A stretch of DNA of 32,326 nucleotides, from contig CANKWR010000021.1 of the NCBI GenBank assembly GCA_947487525.1, positions 1-32,326 on the forward strand, read 5' to 3'. This stretch comes from Bacteroidota bacterium (lineage in GTDB: Bacteria; Bacteroidota; Bacteroidia; Chitinophagales; Chitinophagaceae). Shown here piece by piece: positions 25,997 through 32,326 of the stretch. A program made the position numbers and the translations under genes. Below the pieces are notes generated by a model, which did no database searches, was not told the origin of the DNA, and saw only the letters and a program-made list of their open reading frames with translations. Position 1 is the first letter of the stretch. Each line of letters starts with the position of its first letter.

Positions 25997-27269
25997 CCTT
26001 AGCATTGGCCTGTTCATCATTGGGAGTGTGTTTGCACAAGACACTACGCAGAAAGTAATTGCGGGTAGAAAAAATGATCAAAGCCAAAGAAATAAACCCT
26101 ATGTGATTCTTATTTCTGCCGATGGTTTTCGCGCTGATTTTACCGAGCTCTATAACGCTGCATATTTAAAGACCGTTGCAACAAATGGAGTTCGTGCTAA
26201 ATTTATGACGCCCTCTTTTCCTTCCTTGACTTTTCCAAATCATTATTCTATTGTTACTGGTATGTATCCATCACATCATGGTTTAGTGAACAACAATTAT
26301 TTCGATAAAACAAGTGGATTAGAATACCGAATGGGCAATTCAAAAATGGTGGGCGATGGAAAATGGTATGGCGGAACACCACTTTGGGTTTTGGCTGAAC
26401 AACAAAAAATGTTATCCGCTAGTTTTTATTGGGTGGGTTCTGAAGCAGCGATACAAAATACAAGACCCACTTACTATTATGTATACAATGACAAAATAAG
26501 TATTGCCAACAGAATTAAGGCAGTGAAGGATTGGTTAAGTTTACCCGAGGAGCAACGTCCACACATGATTACTTTTTACATGCCCGAAGTGGACCACGAA
26601 GCACATACTTATGGACCCAATGACCCTCATGTAGCAGCAGCAGTGCAATTTGTAGATAGCAGTGTTAATGCATTACAAGCCGAACTAGCAACCTTACATC
26701 TTCCAATTAATTACATTTTTGTATCGGATCATGGAATGACAAAAGTGGATAATGACCATACTTTAAGCATGCCTAAAGCAATTGACACGGCTGCATTTAG
26801 AGTGCCTTGGGGAGATGCGCTTATTCATTTGTATGCGAAAGACAGTAGTAAAATTACTTCCACTTACAATGCACTCAAAAATGATACTACTATTTCGGTT
26901 TATACATTAAACGAAACACCTAGTTACTGGCATTTTAAAAAATCAGATGACTTGTACAATCGACTTGGGGATTTAATTGTAGTTCCTCATTTGCCTAAAG
27001 TGTTTAATTTTTCAACCCGAAAAACATCTTTAGGAAAACATGGATATGACAATCATCATCCTGATATGCGTGCTAGCTTTATGGCTTGGGGACCTGCCTT
27101 TAAAAAAGGACTAACCATTGATGATTTTGAAAACGTTCATGTATATCCAATCGTCGCAAAAATATTGGGGTTAGACTATAATGAAAAAAATATTGATGGT
27201 AGATTGAATGTATTAAATACAATTTTGCAGCCTATTCCAATCACCATGCAGGGCCCAAAGGAAAACTAA
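25977..27269 (+). CDS. Secreted nucleotide pyrophosphatase/phosphodiesterase-family enzyme
   Basis: This 430-residue alkaline-phosphatase-superfamily hydrolase of the NPP type has a signal peptide (SIGLFIIGSVFAQ, about 9-21). Metal ligands and nucleophile are visible: Asp49 in ISADGFRADF, Thr85 in LTFPNHYSIVTGMYPSHHG, the EVDHEAHTYGP site near 204-214, SDHGM near 250, and the last histidine in GKHGYDNHHPDMR near 355. It would cleave phosphodiester or pyrophosphate bonds outside the cytoplasm. It overlaps the PAP2 gene by 20 bp, so the two are probably coexpressed. Its stop overlaps that of the convergent FISUMP remnant (CTAA). Confidence 0.9.
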   Translation: MLKKLSSLSIGLFIIGSVFAQDTTQKVIAGRKNDQSQRNKPYVILISADGFRADFTELYNAAYLKTVATNGVRAKFMTPSFPSLTFPNHYSIVTGMYPSHHGLVNNNYFDKTSGLEYRMGNSKMVGDGKWYGGTPLWVLAEQQKMLSASFYWVGSEAAIQNTRPTYYYVYNDKISIANRIKAVKDWLSLPEEQRPHMITFYMPEVDHEAHTYGPNDPHVAAAVQFVDSSVNALQAELATLHLPINYIFVSDHGMTKVDNDHTLSMPKAIDTAAFRVPWGDALIHLYAKDSSKITSTYNALKNDTTISVYTLNETPSYWHFKKSDDLYNRLGDLIVVPHLPKVFNFSTRKTSLGKHGYDNHHPDMRASFMAWGPAFKKGLTIDDFENVHVYPIVAKILGLDYNEKNIDGRLNVLNTILQPIPITMQGPKEN

Positions 27270-27760
27270 TCATGGATACACCTAACAGAAAAGCCGCCAA
27301 TTTTTCCTTGCGCACTTTGAGTAAGTGTGGTTGGACCGTCTAATAATGACCATGTATACGCATTCCCTGACACTTCGTTATTGGTCCAAAAATAAGTAGC
27401 TCGACTTAAGTTACTATAACTAGAGGAACCCATATAGCCTGTTCCAACCGCTTTAAAATTATACGCATCGGTGCCCCCTCCATTATTCCAATAAGTAAAT
27501 CCAGTTGCTTTTAATTTATTTCCAGCACCCGTTCCCCCTATCGTTGCGCTTAAAGAAGCAAAGTCTGTATTAAGGGGCACATGCCAGTCAGTTGGACATA
27601 CTTTCCGTGCATCATTCACTGCATACCAATTATAGAGTCTTCCATAAATAGCATCATTTGCGGAATTGAAATTAACGGAGCAGGAAGCTGGCGTAGTTAA
27701 TCCAGCAAATGCTGCAGCATCTGTGCTTCCTGTGTATGTTAACTCAAGTACAGGCTTTTT
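27266..27760 (-). pseudogene. FISUMP-domain protein remnant, 5' truncated
   Basis: The frame encodes the C-terminal part of a Fibrobacter succinogenes major paralogous (FISUMP) domain. The signature IYGRLYNWYAVNDARKVCPTDWHVP (N to C, just upstream of 27620) is followed by KLKATGFTYWNN and the ending IGGFSVRCIHD. Similarity begins around AFAGLTTPA (about 27715) and the frame is closed upstream by TAA at 27761-27763. No start codon or signal peptide is available for the complete domain, although family members are secreted and longer. A GTG at 27619 could give only 117 residues, cutting through the domain. I read it as a gene fragment. Its TAG stop overlaps the TAA of the convergent phosphodiesterase gene. 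Confidence 0.75.
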
Positions 27761-27833
27761 TTATGTATATCCATCAACTATAGCACCTGCCGGAAATACA
27801 ATGTATAGCTGGAACTATATGGTGGTGCAATAG
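27726..27833 (+). pseudogene. Possible C-terminal remnant of an unidentified protein
   Basis: From about 27726 the forward strand reads LPVYVNSSTGFFYVYPSTI and continues to SWNYMVVQ before TAG 27831-27833. This looks like the C-terminal end of a beta-rich protein. Upstream, the same frame runs antisense through the FISUMP remnant to a stop at 27645, and no plausible start exists. The remnant may mark a recombination junction. The remaining bases to 27912 are AT-rich with nothing recognisable. Confidence 0.4.
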
Positions 27834-27912
27834 ATTGAATAAAATTGACATTAAATCAAAAAAATATTTAAATTTAGGTATAACTTAATTCAACAAAGCT
27901 TTTTACAATTAG

Positions 27913-28314
27913 ATGGGAAAAATTAAACGCAATTTGCTTATTTTTTTTGCTCCTATATTGCTGATGATCATAGTCAACGAATCAGTAAGGTTCACCCAAG
28001 ATAAAAGCAATCATCAATATGGCAACCGTGGTACTATTAATACAGCAAATCAAATAAAGGATAAATGTTCATGGGTATGTCACGACAAAACGGCCTATTG
28101 CAAAAATAATCATGTAAAGCTAGCCCCGGGAATACTTTCTTATACCGACTTGGCTTATAACAAAACCATACAATTTCTTCAAAGTAGCGATCGATCCTAT
28201 GCAATGGATAATTTAATTTACCTCGTATTTGGAATACCCTTTATAATCTACTTCATGTTGATCAAATGCATAGACTTCCATCAGCAAATTAAAATTTTAA
28301 AGAAAAGAGTATGA
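27913..28314 (+). CDS. Two-helix membrane protein with a cysteine-rich exterior segment
   Basis: This 133-residue protein has hydrophobic segments at about 8-21 and 99-119 and a polar region of about 75 residues between them, probably periplasmic. That region contains KCSWVCHDKTAYCKNNH: Cys52, Cys56-His57, Cys63, His67. The spacing could serve disulfides or metal binding, and CxxxCH formally resembles a noncanonical haem c site, but this is speculative. I do not recognise a named family. It overlaps the next small gene by four bases (ATGA), so the two are translationally coupled. Confidence 0.7.
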   Translation: MGKIKRNLLIFFAPILLMIIVNESVRFTQDKSNHQYGNRGTINTANQIKDKCSWVCHDKTAYCKNNHVKLAPGILSYTDLAYNKTIQFLQSSDRSYAMDNLIYLVFGIPFIIYFMLIKCIDFHQQIKILKKRV

Positions 28315-28514
28315 ATCAAGTCATCTATTTTATCTATAATTATTGTACTGATTTTATAATTAATTTGGCAAATATTACCAACCTATCCTACTACGAAATT
28401 AATTTTATATTGTTCTGCATCCTTTATCCTTTGCTGGCTATTGGATTGCCCCTACTATTGATTATTCAAAAAATAAAAATTGGGAGACTCCAAAAAATTG
28501 AATTGAAAAAATAA
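28311..28514 (+). CDS. Small membrane protein, coupled to the upstream gene
   Basis: This 67-residue protein has a hydrophobic segment over most of 33-58 (FILFCILYPLLAIGLPLLLII), an N-terminal aromatic segment (VIYFIYNYCTDFIINLANIT) and a basic tail. No family is recognised. Its ATG overlaps the TGA of the preceding gene, which strongly suggests the two products are made and act together. Confidence 0.65.
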   Translation: MNQVIYFIYNYCTDFIINLANITNLSYYEINFILFCILYPLLAIGLPLLLIIQKIKIGRLQKIELKK

Positions 28515-28546
28515 ATGAATCTCTCCACATCAAAATAGTTTACAAA

Positions 28547-29242
28547 TTACTTCACCACCCCAATCATGGGACCGTATTGGATATTTAAAAATGTACTATT
28601 TATACCAATAGGACTTGTTGGTTCCCAATAATCCGAAATTCCCCCATCTAAAAATAGGGCATTTCGACAGCCTTGCTTTTTAAACCAATTCGCAAAGTCT
28701 ATAAAATTGGTTCTAAAGCAACCAAACACAACCTTACCATCATGCCTAATACCTACCCCATTTCTCATGATGTAGTTCCCTTTAGGTAAATTTTTATTGA
28801 CCTTCCCCTCAATTAACAACATAGGGCCGGACTGTGTAGCAAAATTGGCATTAGGGAAACGATCACCATTGTGGGCAACAACTAAATAGGCTTTTGAACC
28901 CGCAATAAAAAAAACACCTGAAGGCGGTGTTCCATAGTTTGATTTTTTATTTACAAAAATTCTCAATGGCCTTAATTGATTTTTATTTTCAATAAATAAG
29001 CCTAGTGGTGGAGCCGATGGTAACTTATCATACATCCCCGCATTCATGATAAACAGTAACTCAGGATGATCTTTTCGTAATGCTGCAAAGCTGTGATAAG
29101 GCTTGCCTGATTTATCTTTCCAAAACATTTTAATTTGTCCCGGTTCAAAAACCTGTGCATGCAATGCCCCACTGTTAATCATGCCCAAAAGAAAAAGACA
29201 AGCGATTGTAATGCTGCGGATACGGGATTTGATAAAACGCAT
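28547..29242 (-). CDS. Exported DUF2233 / phosphodiester glycosidase-like protein
   Basis: This 231-residue protein has a signal peptide (IRSITIACLFLLGMINSGALHA, about 8-29). It has the DUF2233/NAGPA-like core: FIMNAGMYDKLPSAPPLGLF, then ATQSGPMLLIEG, RNGVGIRHDGKVVF, NFIDFANWFK, ALFLDGGISDYW and a terminal YGPMIGVV. The order matches E. coli YigE and relatives of the mammalian uncovering enzyme, which hydrolyses N-acetylglucosamine-1-phosphodiesters. The substrate here is unknown. It is transcribed alone on the reverse strand, divergent from the small metallopeptidase-like gene. Confidence 0.85.
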   Translation of the reverse strand: MRFIKSRIRSITIACLFLLGMINSGALHAQVFEPGQIKMFWKDKSGKPYHSFAALRKDHPELLFIMNAGMYDKLPSAPPLGLFIENKNQLRPLRIFVNKKSNYGTPPSGVFFIAGSKAYLVVAHNGDRFPNANFATQSGPMLLIEGKVNKNLPKGNYIMRNGVGIRHDGKVVFGCFRTNFIDFANWFKKQGCRNALFLDGGISDYWEPTSPIGINSTFLNIQYGPMIGVVK

Positions 29243-29320
29243 AGGTAAGTATTTGTATAAAAATATATCTTTAAATTACATATTATAAATTAATTCATTA
29301 TATTAACAAAAAATTAAGCC

Positions 29321-29665
29321 TTGAGAAAAATCAAATTTTTAAAATATTCATTGTTCATAATAGTAGCATTCATATTCATACTGAATTATTTTAAAACGTA
29401 CAGAATTTATAATTTACCCTTTAACCTTCCCAATCAATTGAGGGCATCAACCATTCCTCCATTGGGTACTTTTATGAGTAAACAATATAAAAATTCAAAA
29501 CAAGTAATACTACACGAAAAATATCATTGGGTTCAATATGAAAAAATGGGATTGATTTCATTTTACTATGAATATTTAACGGAATATTTTAAGAAGGGAA
29601 GATTTAACCATTGGATGGAAAAAGAAGCAAGAGAGGCCACTATAATGAAAAAAGTATCAAAATAA
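29321..29665 (+). CDS. Small membrane-anchored protein with an HExxH motif
   Basis: This 114-residue protein starts at TTG 29321; the first in-frame ATG lies past the membrane helix. One transmembrane helix (about 8-24) follows a basic N terminus, so the rest is probably periplasmic. VILHEKYHWVQYEKMG contains His65-Glu66-x-x-His69, the zinc-binding motif of many metallopeptidases. An acidic/Ala segment WMEKEAREA (99-107) could supply the third ligand. The domain is too short for a classical protease, so activity is uncertain. The next small gene follows after 11 bp. Confidence 0.6.
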   Translation: MRKIKFLKYSLFIIVAFIFILNYFKTYRIYNLPFNLPNQLRASTIPPLGTFMSKQYKNSKQVILHEKYHWVQYEKMGLISFYYEYLTEYFKKGRFNHWMEKEAREATIMKKVSK

Positions 29666-29676
29666 AATTAAAGACC

Positions 29677-29835
29677 ATGCATATCTTAATTGGGATTCTT
29701 ATTGTTGCTTTTATTATCGGCTTAGTTACTCGTGACAAGGGTGATAATTTTCTTGATACACTTGGTTCAGGATGTGGAACAATTATAGCAATTGTTGTTA
29801 TTTTAGGCATTATCGTATTTATAGCCTCGAGATAG
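29677..29835 (+). CDS. Small double-hydrophobic-segment membrane protein (52 aa)
   Basis: From the ATG at 29677 the product is MHILIGILIVAFIIGLVTRD, a short linker with GSGCGT, then a second hydrophobic stretch IIAIVVILGIIVFIASR. Two membrane segments occupy nearly all of it. An upstream in-frame ATG (29611) would overlap the previous gene and add basic, non-hydrophobic residues, so I prefer the internal start. Function unknown; the 11-bp gap suggests cotranscription with the HExxH protein. Confidence 0.55.
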   Translation: MHILIGILIVAFIIGLVTRDKGDNFLDTLGSGCGTIIAIVVILGIIVFIASR

Positions 29836-29846
29836 CTATGCACTTG

Positions 29847-30413
29847 CTAGTCTACTATGAGATTATATTTTAACAGCAATCCCTCCAGTCCTGTTAAATT
29901 GTGTTTTGACTTTTTTATTTTATTATTCTCTGGATCTATAGCATAATGAATAGCACCTCTAAAATCAACTTGTTCTAGGTTTGTAAATGAAAATATTGCA
30001 TTGCTTAAATCGGAGTTGGTAAAAACAGCTGCAGCTAAATCAGATTCTGTAAAGTCCACTTCATTGAGTTTTGAATCAATGAACTTTGTTTTCTTTAACT
30101 TGGTTTTATAAAAAGATGCATTGGTAAGTATGCAGCCCTCAAATTGCACCGCAAGACCAAAATCATTGGCATCCCCAAATTGCAATCCAATCATTTTACA
30201 GCCATTAAACTGAATATCCCTTAAAATAGTATTGTTTAATTTTAATAGGCTCAAATTGGACTGCTCAAATATGCAATCAATAAATACATAGCCTCCGATA
30301 TCTAAATTGGAAAAATTGCAATGTAAAAAATGACAAGCCTCGTACTCCCCCTTTGGTAATCCTTCTATTGTATAATCTATATTTTGATATTGTTGGTCTT
30401 GGTAGAGTTGCAT
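29847..30413 (-). CDS. Pentapeptide-repeat protein
   Basis: This 188-residue protein consists mostly of A(D/N)LxF-type pentapeptides: CNFSNLDIGGYVFIDCIFEQ, then FIDSKLNEVDFTESDLAAAVF and NSDLSNAIFSFTNLEQVDF. These build a right-handed quadrilateral beta-helix. The C-terminal cap IDPENNKIKKSKHNLTGLEG occurs in many bacterial pentapeptide proteins. Qnr-type family members mimic DNA and protect gyrase, but that role cannot be assumed here. I start at the ATG at 30413; the in-frame ATG at 30479 adds 22 AT-derived residues. Its end lies 11 bp from the convergent small membrane protein gene. Confidence 0.85.
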   Translation of the reverse strand: MQLYQDQQYQNIDYTIEGLPKGEYEACHFLHCNFSNLDIGGYVFIDCIFEQSNLSLLKLNNTILRDIQFNGCKMIGLQFGDANDFGLAVQFEGCILTNASFYKTKLKKTKFIDSKLNEVDFTESDLAAAVFTNSDLSNAIFSFTNLEQVDFRGAIHYAIDPENNKIKKSKHNLTGLEGLLLKYNLIVD

Positions 30414-30615
30414 AGGTGAGGATTGGATTGATATTATATTGATATAAATATAGGAAATATAAGATTTAAAGAATTGCAACCAGCTATCATATTAAACCTA
30501 ACTATTTGAACTTCATACTTTAAACCTACAAAAATACAAATTCAAGAAAAAACTTATAATAATAAATTAGAATATCAAATTTTCTTCATAACTTAACTAC
30601 ATAAAAATTTAAAAT

Positions 30616-31065
30616 ATGAAAAAACTATTAATCTTTGGTCTTTCTTTGACATTATTTGCATGTGGAGGAAAAAAAGAGAAAGAAAAAGAAACATCAACCC
30701 AAACTGAAACGACAACCGAAAAAGCAACTGCCAGCGAATCAACTCCTTTGAAAGGGGTGATCAAAGAAATTAAGAAAAAGGACCATGGTTTGTCAGTTCT
30801 GGTTACACTTGAATGTTTAACAGATGAAAAAACAACTCCTAATTTATTTTACACTAAACTTTTAGATGATGATGGTTTAGCATGTACAGTAGAATTAATG
30901 GAATCTCCAAAACCAATGTTTGATTTCAAAGATATGTATAAGGGTGATAAAGCTTCGGGATGGTTGGCTTTCAAATACCCAAGTTCCACTTTCAAACCTA
31001 AAAAGTTAGTTTTCACAAAGATCTTATCTGGTGAAAAATTATGTGAAATTGAAATTCCTGAATAA
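30616..31065 (+). CDS. Lipoprotein of unknown function
   Basis: This 149-residue lipoprotein has a signal peptide and lipobox LFAC, with the lipidated Cys16. The following GGKKEKEKE resembles the charged surface-export signal described for some Bacteroidota lipoproteins, so surface exposure is possible. Residues 20-46 are a Lys/Glu/Thr-rich linker. The C-terminal domain of about 100 residues (LKGVIKEIKKKDHGLSVLVT through KLCEIEIPE) has an alternating pattern of a beta-sandwich. I do not recognise the family. A strong terminator follows. The 136 bp upstream are AT-rich with no clear promoter. Confidence 0.75.
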   Translation: MKKLLIFGLSLTLFACGGKKEKEKETSTQTETTTEKATASESTPLKGVIKEIKKKDHGLSVLVTLECLTDEKTTPNLFYTKLLDDDGLACTVELMESPKPMFDFKDMYKGDKASGWLAFKYPSSTFKPKKLVFTKILSGEKLCEIEIPE

Positions 31066-31083
31066 TTCATAAATTTCGAATAG

Positions 31084-31113
31084 AAAAAAGAGAGCAATCA
31101 AGCTCTCTTTTTT
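31084..31113 (+). terminator. Rho-independent terminator of the lipoprotein gene
   Basis: AAAAAAGAGAGC/GCTCTCTTTTTT gives a perfect 12-bp stem with loop AATCAA, 18 bp after the stop codon, ending in a T tract. Confidence 0.92.
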
Positions 31114-31162
31114 TATGGCTATACACTTGTTGTAGTAATTACATTTAATGGGATTGCCGTCG

Positions 31163-31190
31163 CTGCCCTCCGGCATCCTGGAGTGGGCGG
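31163..31190. other. GC-rich hairpin in noncoding segment
   Basis: CTGCCC-TCC pairs with GGA-GT-GGGCGG (31163-31171 with 31180-31190), with a GT bulge and loop GGCATCCT. It belongs to a locally GC-rich patch (about 31150-31200) that contrasts with the AT-rich surroundings. No protein reading is evident and its role is unknown. Confidence 0.45.
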
Positions 31191-31207
31191 TGCAAAATGC
31201 GTGAGTA

Positions 31208-31226
31208 GTTCGAATACTGTCTTCCC
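31208..31226 (+). repeat. Inverted partial copy of the tRNA-Pro 3' end
   Basis: GTTCGAATACTGTCTTCCC differs at one base from the T-arm and acceptor 3' end of tRNA-Pro (31407-31425 on the reverse strand). It lies 180 bp away in inverted orientation. No 5' half of a tRNA precedes it. Confidence 0.7.
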
Positions 31227-31244
31227 TACTAATTTTATTTTATT

Positions 31245-31364
31245 ACCTGAACCCGATTTCATTGCGTAGCAATGATAAGCGCAGTTTAAAATTTATATAA
31301 CATCAAGCGAGCTTGTGTTTATAAATTTTTTCTGCACTATGCCTTCGGCAAATCGGGTTCAGGT
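31245..31364. repeat. 120-bp palindromic element with cloverleaf folding potential
   Basis: Perfect 15-bp arms ACCTGAACCCGATTT (31245-31259) and AAATCGGGTTCAGGT (31350-31364) enclose three further helices. These are CATTGC-GTA-GCAATG (31260-31274), a long AT-rich central hairpin around CAAG-CGAG-CTTG, and GCC-TTC-GGC (31341-31349) stacked on the closing stem. It could be a structured RNA, a MITE-like transposon derivative or a cruciform DNA site. No target duplication is obvious. Either strand could be the functional one. Confidence 0.65.
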
Positions 31365-31373
31365 AGGGGCATA

Positions 31374-31403
31374 AAAAAAGCCAGTATTGCTACTGACTTT
31401 TTT
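31374..31403. terminator. Bidirectional terminator beside tRNA-Pro
   Basis: AAAAAAG-C-CAGTA pairs with TACTG-A-CTTTTTT around TTGC, with one mismatch. The T tract on the reverse strand directly follows the tRNA-Pro 3' end, so it probably ends the tRNA transcript. Confidence 0.8.
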
Positions 31404-31404
31404 G

Positions 31405-31478
<74 letters not shown>

Positions 31479-31552
31479 TTCCATTATAACTTTCGTTATA
31501 AATATTGTTTACCGGTATTCGTATTCAACTCCAAAAGAACTATTGTTAAGTG

Positions 31553-31641
31553 CGGAGAGGAAGGGATTCGAACCCTTGGTACAGTTTAACCCGTACGGCA
31601 GTTTAGCAAACTACTGATTTCAGCCACTCATCCACCTCTCC
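31553..31641 (-). tRNA. tRNA-Ser (anticodon GCT)
   Basis: This is an 89-nt class II tRNA: acceptor GGAGAGG/CCTCTCC, anticodon stem GTAGT/ACTGC with loop TTGCTAA (anticodon GCT, decoding AGC/AGT), a long variable arm with GTAC/GTAC pairing, T stem AAGGG/CCCTT around TTCGAAT, and discriminator G. No CCA is encoded. It lies 74 bp upstream of tRNA-Pro on the same strand, so they may share a transcript. Confidence 0.97.
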
Positions 31642-31663
31642 TCCGAACCTCATTCGAGGGGTG

Positions 31664-31671
31664 CAAAAATA
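31664..31671 (-). promoter_or_regulatory. Bacteroidota -7 promoter element for the tRNA genes
   Basis: The reverse strand reads TATTTTTG, an exact TAnnTTTG match 22 nt upstream of the tRNA-Ser 5' end. No comparable element was found in the 74 bp before tRNA-Pro, consistent with a joint transcript. Confidence 0.5.
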
Positions 31672-31700
31672 AGCAGGGTTTCTTTAAATTCCTAAAAAAA

Positions 31701-31734
31701 GACCGGAATAAACTAAATAAAGTTCATTCCGGTC
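31701..31734 (-). terminator. dnaA: Rho-independent terminator of dnaA
   Basis: GACCGGAAT/ATTCCGGTC forms a 9-bp stem that can extend by AACT/AGTT, and on the reverse strand it runs into TTTTTTT. It lies 45 bp beyond the dnaA stop. Confidence 0.9.
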
Positions 31735-31779
31735 CAATATATTTTTAAAGAAGCAGGTTTGTTAAGTTTTAAGCCCTAA

Positions 31780-32326
31780 TTACATGGCCGCCAACTGAAC
31801 TTTCTGCGTCAACTCCATTACATTTTCTCTAAACATGGAATCCGTATCCATTAAATCTTTCACCGTTTGACAAGAGTGAATTACCGTAGTATGATCGCGG
31901 CCACCAAAATGCTCTCCAATTGTTTTTAAAGAGTTCTTCGTGAAAGCCTTAGCCAAGAACATGGTAATTTGACGCGCTTGTACAATCTCACGCTTACGTG
32001 TTTTTTGCAACAATTTATCGTAAGGCACTTCAAAGAATTCACAAACCATTTTCTGAATCGCGTCAATGGTAATTTCCTTGCTACTTGTTTTCACAAAGTT
32101 GCGGAGTACCTTCTTCGCTAATTCAACGTCAATTTCTTTCTTATTCAAAGAAGACTGTGCCAATAAGGATATTAAGGCACCTTCTAATTCTCTTACATTC
32201 GTATTGATATTATACGCCACATACTTCACCACTTCCTTCGGCATTTCTAAACCATCTGCCTTCATCTTTTTCTCTAATATCTCAATACGCGTTTCATAGT
32301 CTGGCACTTGAATGTCGGCACTCAAA
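31780..32326 (-). CDS. dnaA: Chromosomal replication initiator protein DnaA, C-terminal part (cut by window end)
   Basis: DnaA binds DnaA boxes at oriC and opens the origin. The last 181 residues are present and the frame is open at the right edge. The AAA+ part is seen in ADIQVPDYETRIEILEKKM and NTNVRELEGALISLLA (the sensor 2/lid region with its arginine). The C-terminal DNA-binding domain IV carries the signature GGRDHTTVIHSCQTV. The apparent first codon (TTG) is internal; the true start and domains I-III lie beyond 32326. A terminator follows the stop. Whether the origin is near cannot be judged: no cluster of DnaA boxes was noticed inside the window. Confidence 0.96.
   Translation of the reverse strand, partial: LSADIQVPDYETRIEILEKKMKADGLEMPKEVVKYVAYNINTNVRELEGALISLLAQSSLNKKEIDVELAKKVLRNFVKTSSKEITIDAIQKMVCEFFEVPYDKLLQKTRKREIVQARQITMFLAKAFTKNSLKTIGEHFGGRDHTTVIHSCQTVKDLMDTDSMFRENVMELTQKVQLAAM

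Noticed and set aside
32066..32299. Open frame antisense to dnaA
   Set aside because: It is a shadow of the conserved dnaA coding sequence with no independent support.

Overview
The window looks like chromosomal DNA from a Bacteroidota bacterium, most likely of the Chitinophagaceae/Sphingobacteriia type. It is AT-rich, start codons lack clear Shine-Dalgarno sequences, and several genes are preceded by the Bacteroidota -7 promoter element TAnnTTTG. Gene content agrees: a type III glutamine synthetase, a carboxypeptidase-regulatory-like/DUF5686 outer-membrane protein, a FISUMP-domain remnant, and many small unknown membrane or secreted proteins. The family assignments come from residue motifs read directly; the taxonomic placement is inference.

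Layout. 1-4532: the tail of an unknown gene, a secreted dienelactone-hydrolase-type enzyme, then a reverse-strand pair purL-hldD (purine synthesis, LPS heptose). 4805-7562: glnN, followed by 565 bp without genes that hold a striking array of terminators, palindromes and tandem repeats. 7563-11248: reverse-strand accC, accB and efp (a commonly conserved cluster), divergent from sucD. 11352-14426: a secreted protein coupled to a FAD oxidoreductase, a membrane protein, and a reverse MFS transporter. 14496-19924: aspS with a small membrane protein, a divergent pair of GT2 and ArnT-like glycosyltransferases, and elaA. 19921-25272: the DUF5686 protein and a frameshifted uvrA, both reverse. 25370-27269: a PAP2 phosphatase overlapping a nucleotide pyrophosphatase/phosphodiesterase-like gene. 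27266-31065: an accessory-looking stretch with gene remnants, small membrane proteins, a DUF2233 protein, a pentapeptide-repeat protein and a lipoprotein. 31116-32326: a structured noncoding segment, tRNA-Pro(UGG), tRNA-Ser(GCU) and the C-terminal part of dnaA, cut by the window end.

The genes are mostly housekeeping: nitrogen assimilation (glnN), purines (purL), fatty-acid initiation (accBC), the TCA cycle (sucD), translation (efp, aspS, tRNAs), DNA repair (uvrA), replication initiation (dnaA) and envelope building (hldD, GT2/ArnT-like, PAP2, DUF5686). I found no defence island, prophage, CRISPR array or insertion sequence. The most unusual signals are noncoding. One is an 88-bp-periodic array after glnN, in which a constant 35-bp terminator block alternates with 53-bp blocks that are different palindromes. 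A second terminator pair between efp and accB has the same 88-nt spacing. Another is a 120-bp element with perfect 15-bp arms that can fold as a branched cloverleaf beside tRNA-Pro, flanked by an inverted partial copy of that tRNA's 3' end. Also notable are a one-base frameshift in the last zinc-finger cysteine region of uvrA and a junction of two gene remnants near 27.7 kb.
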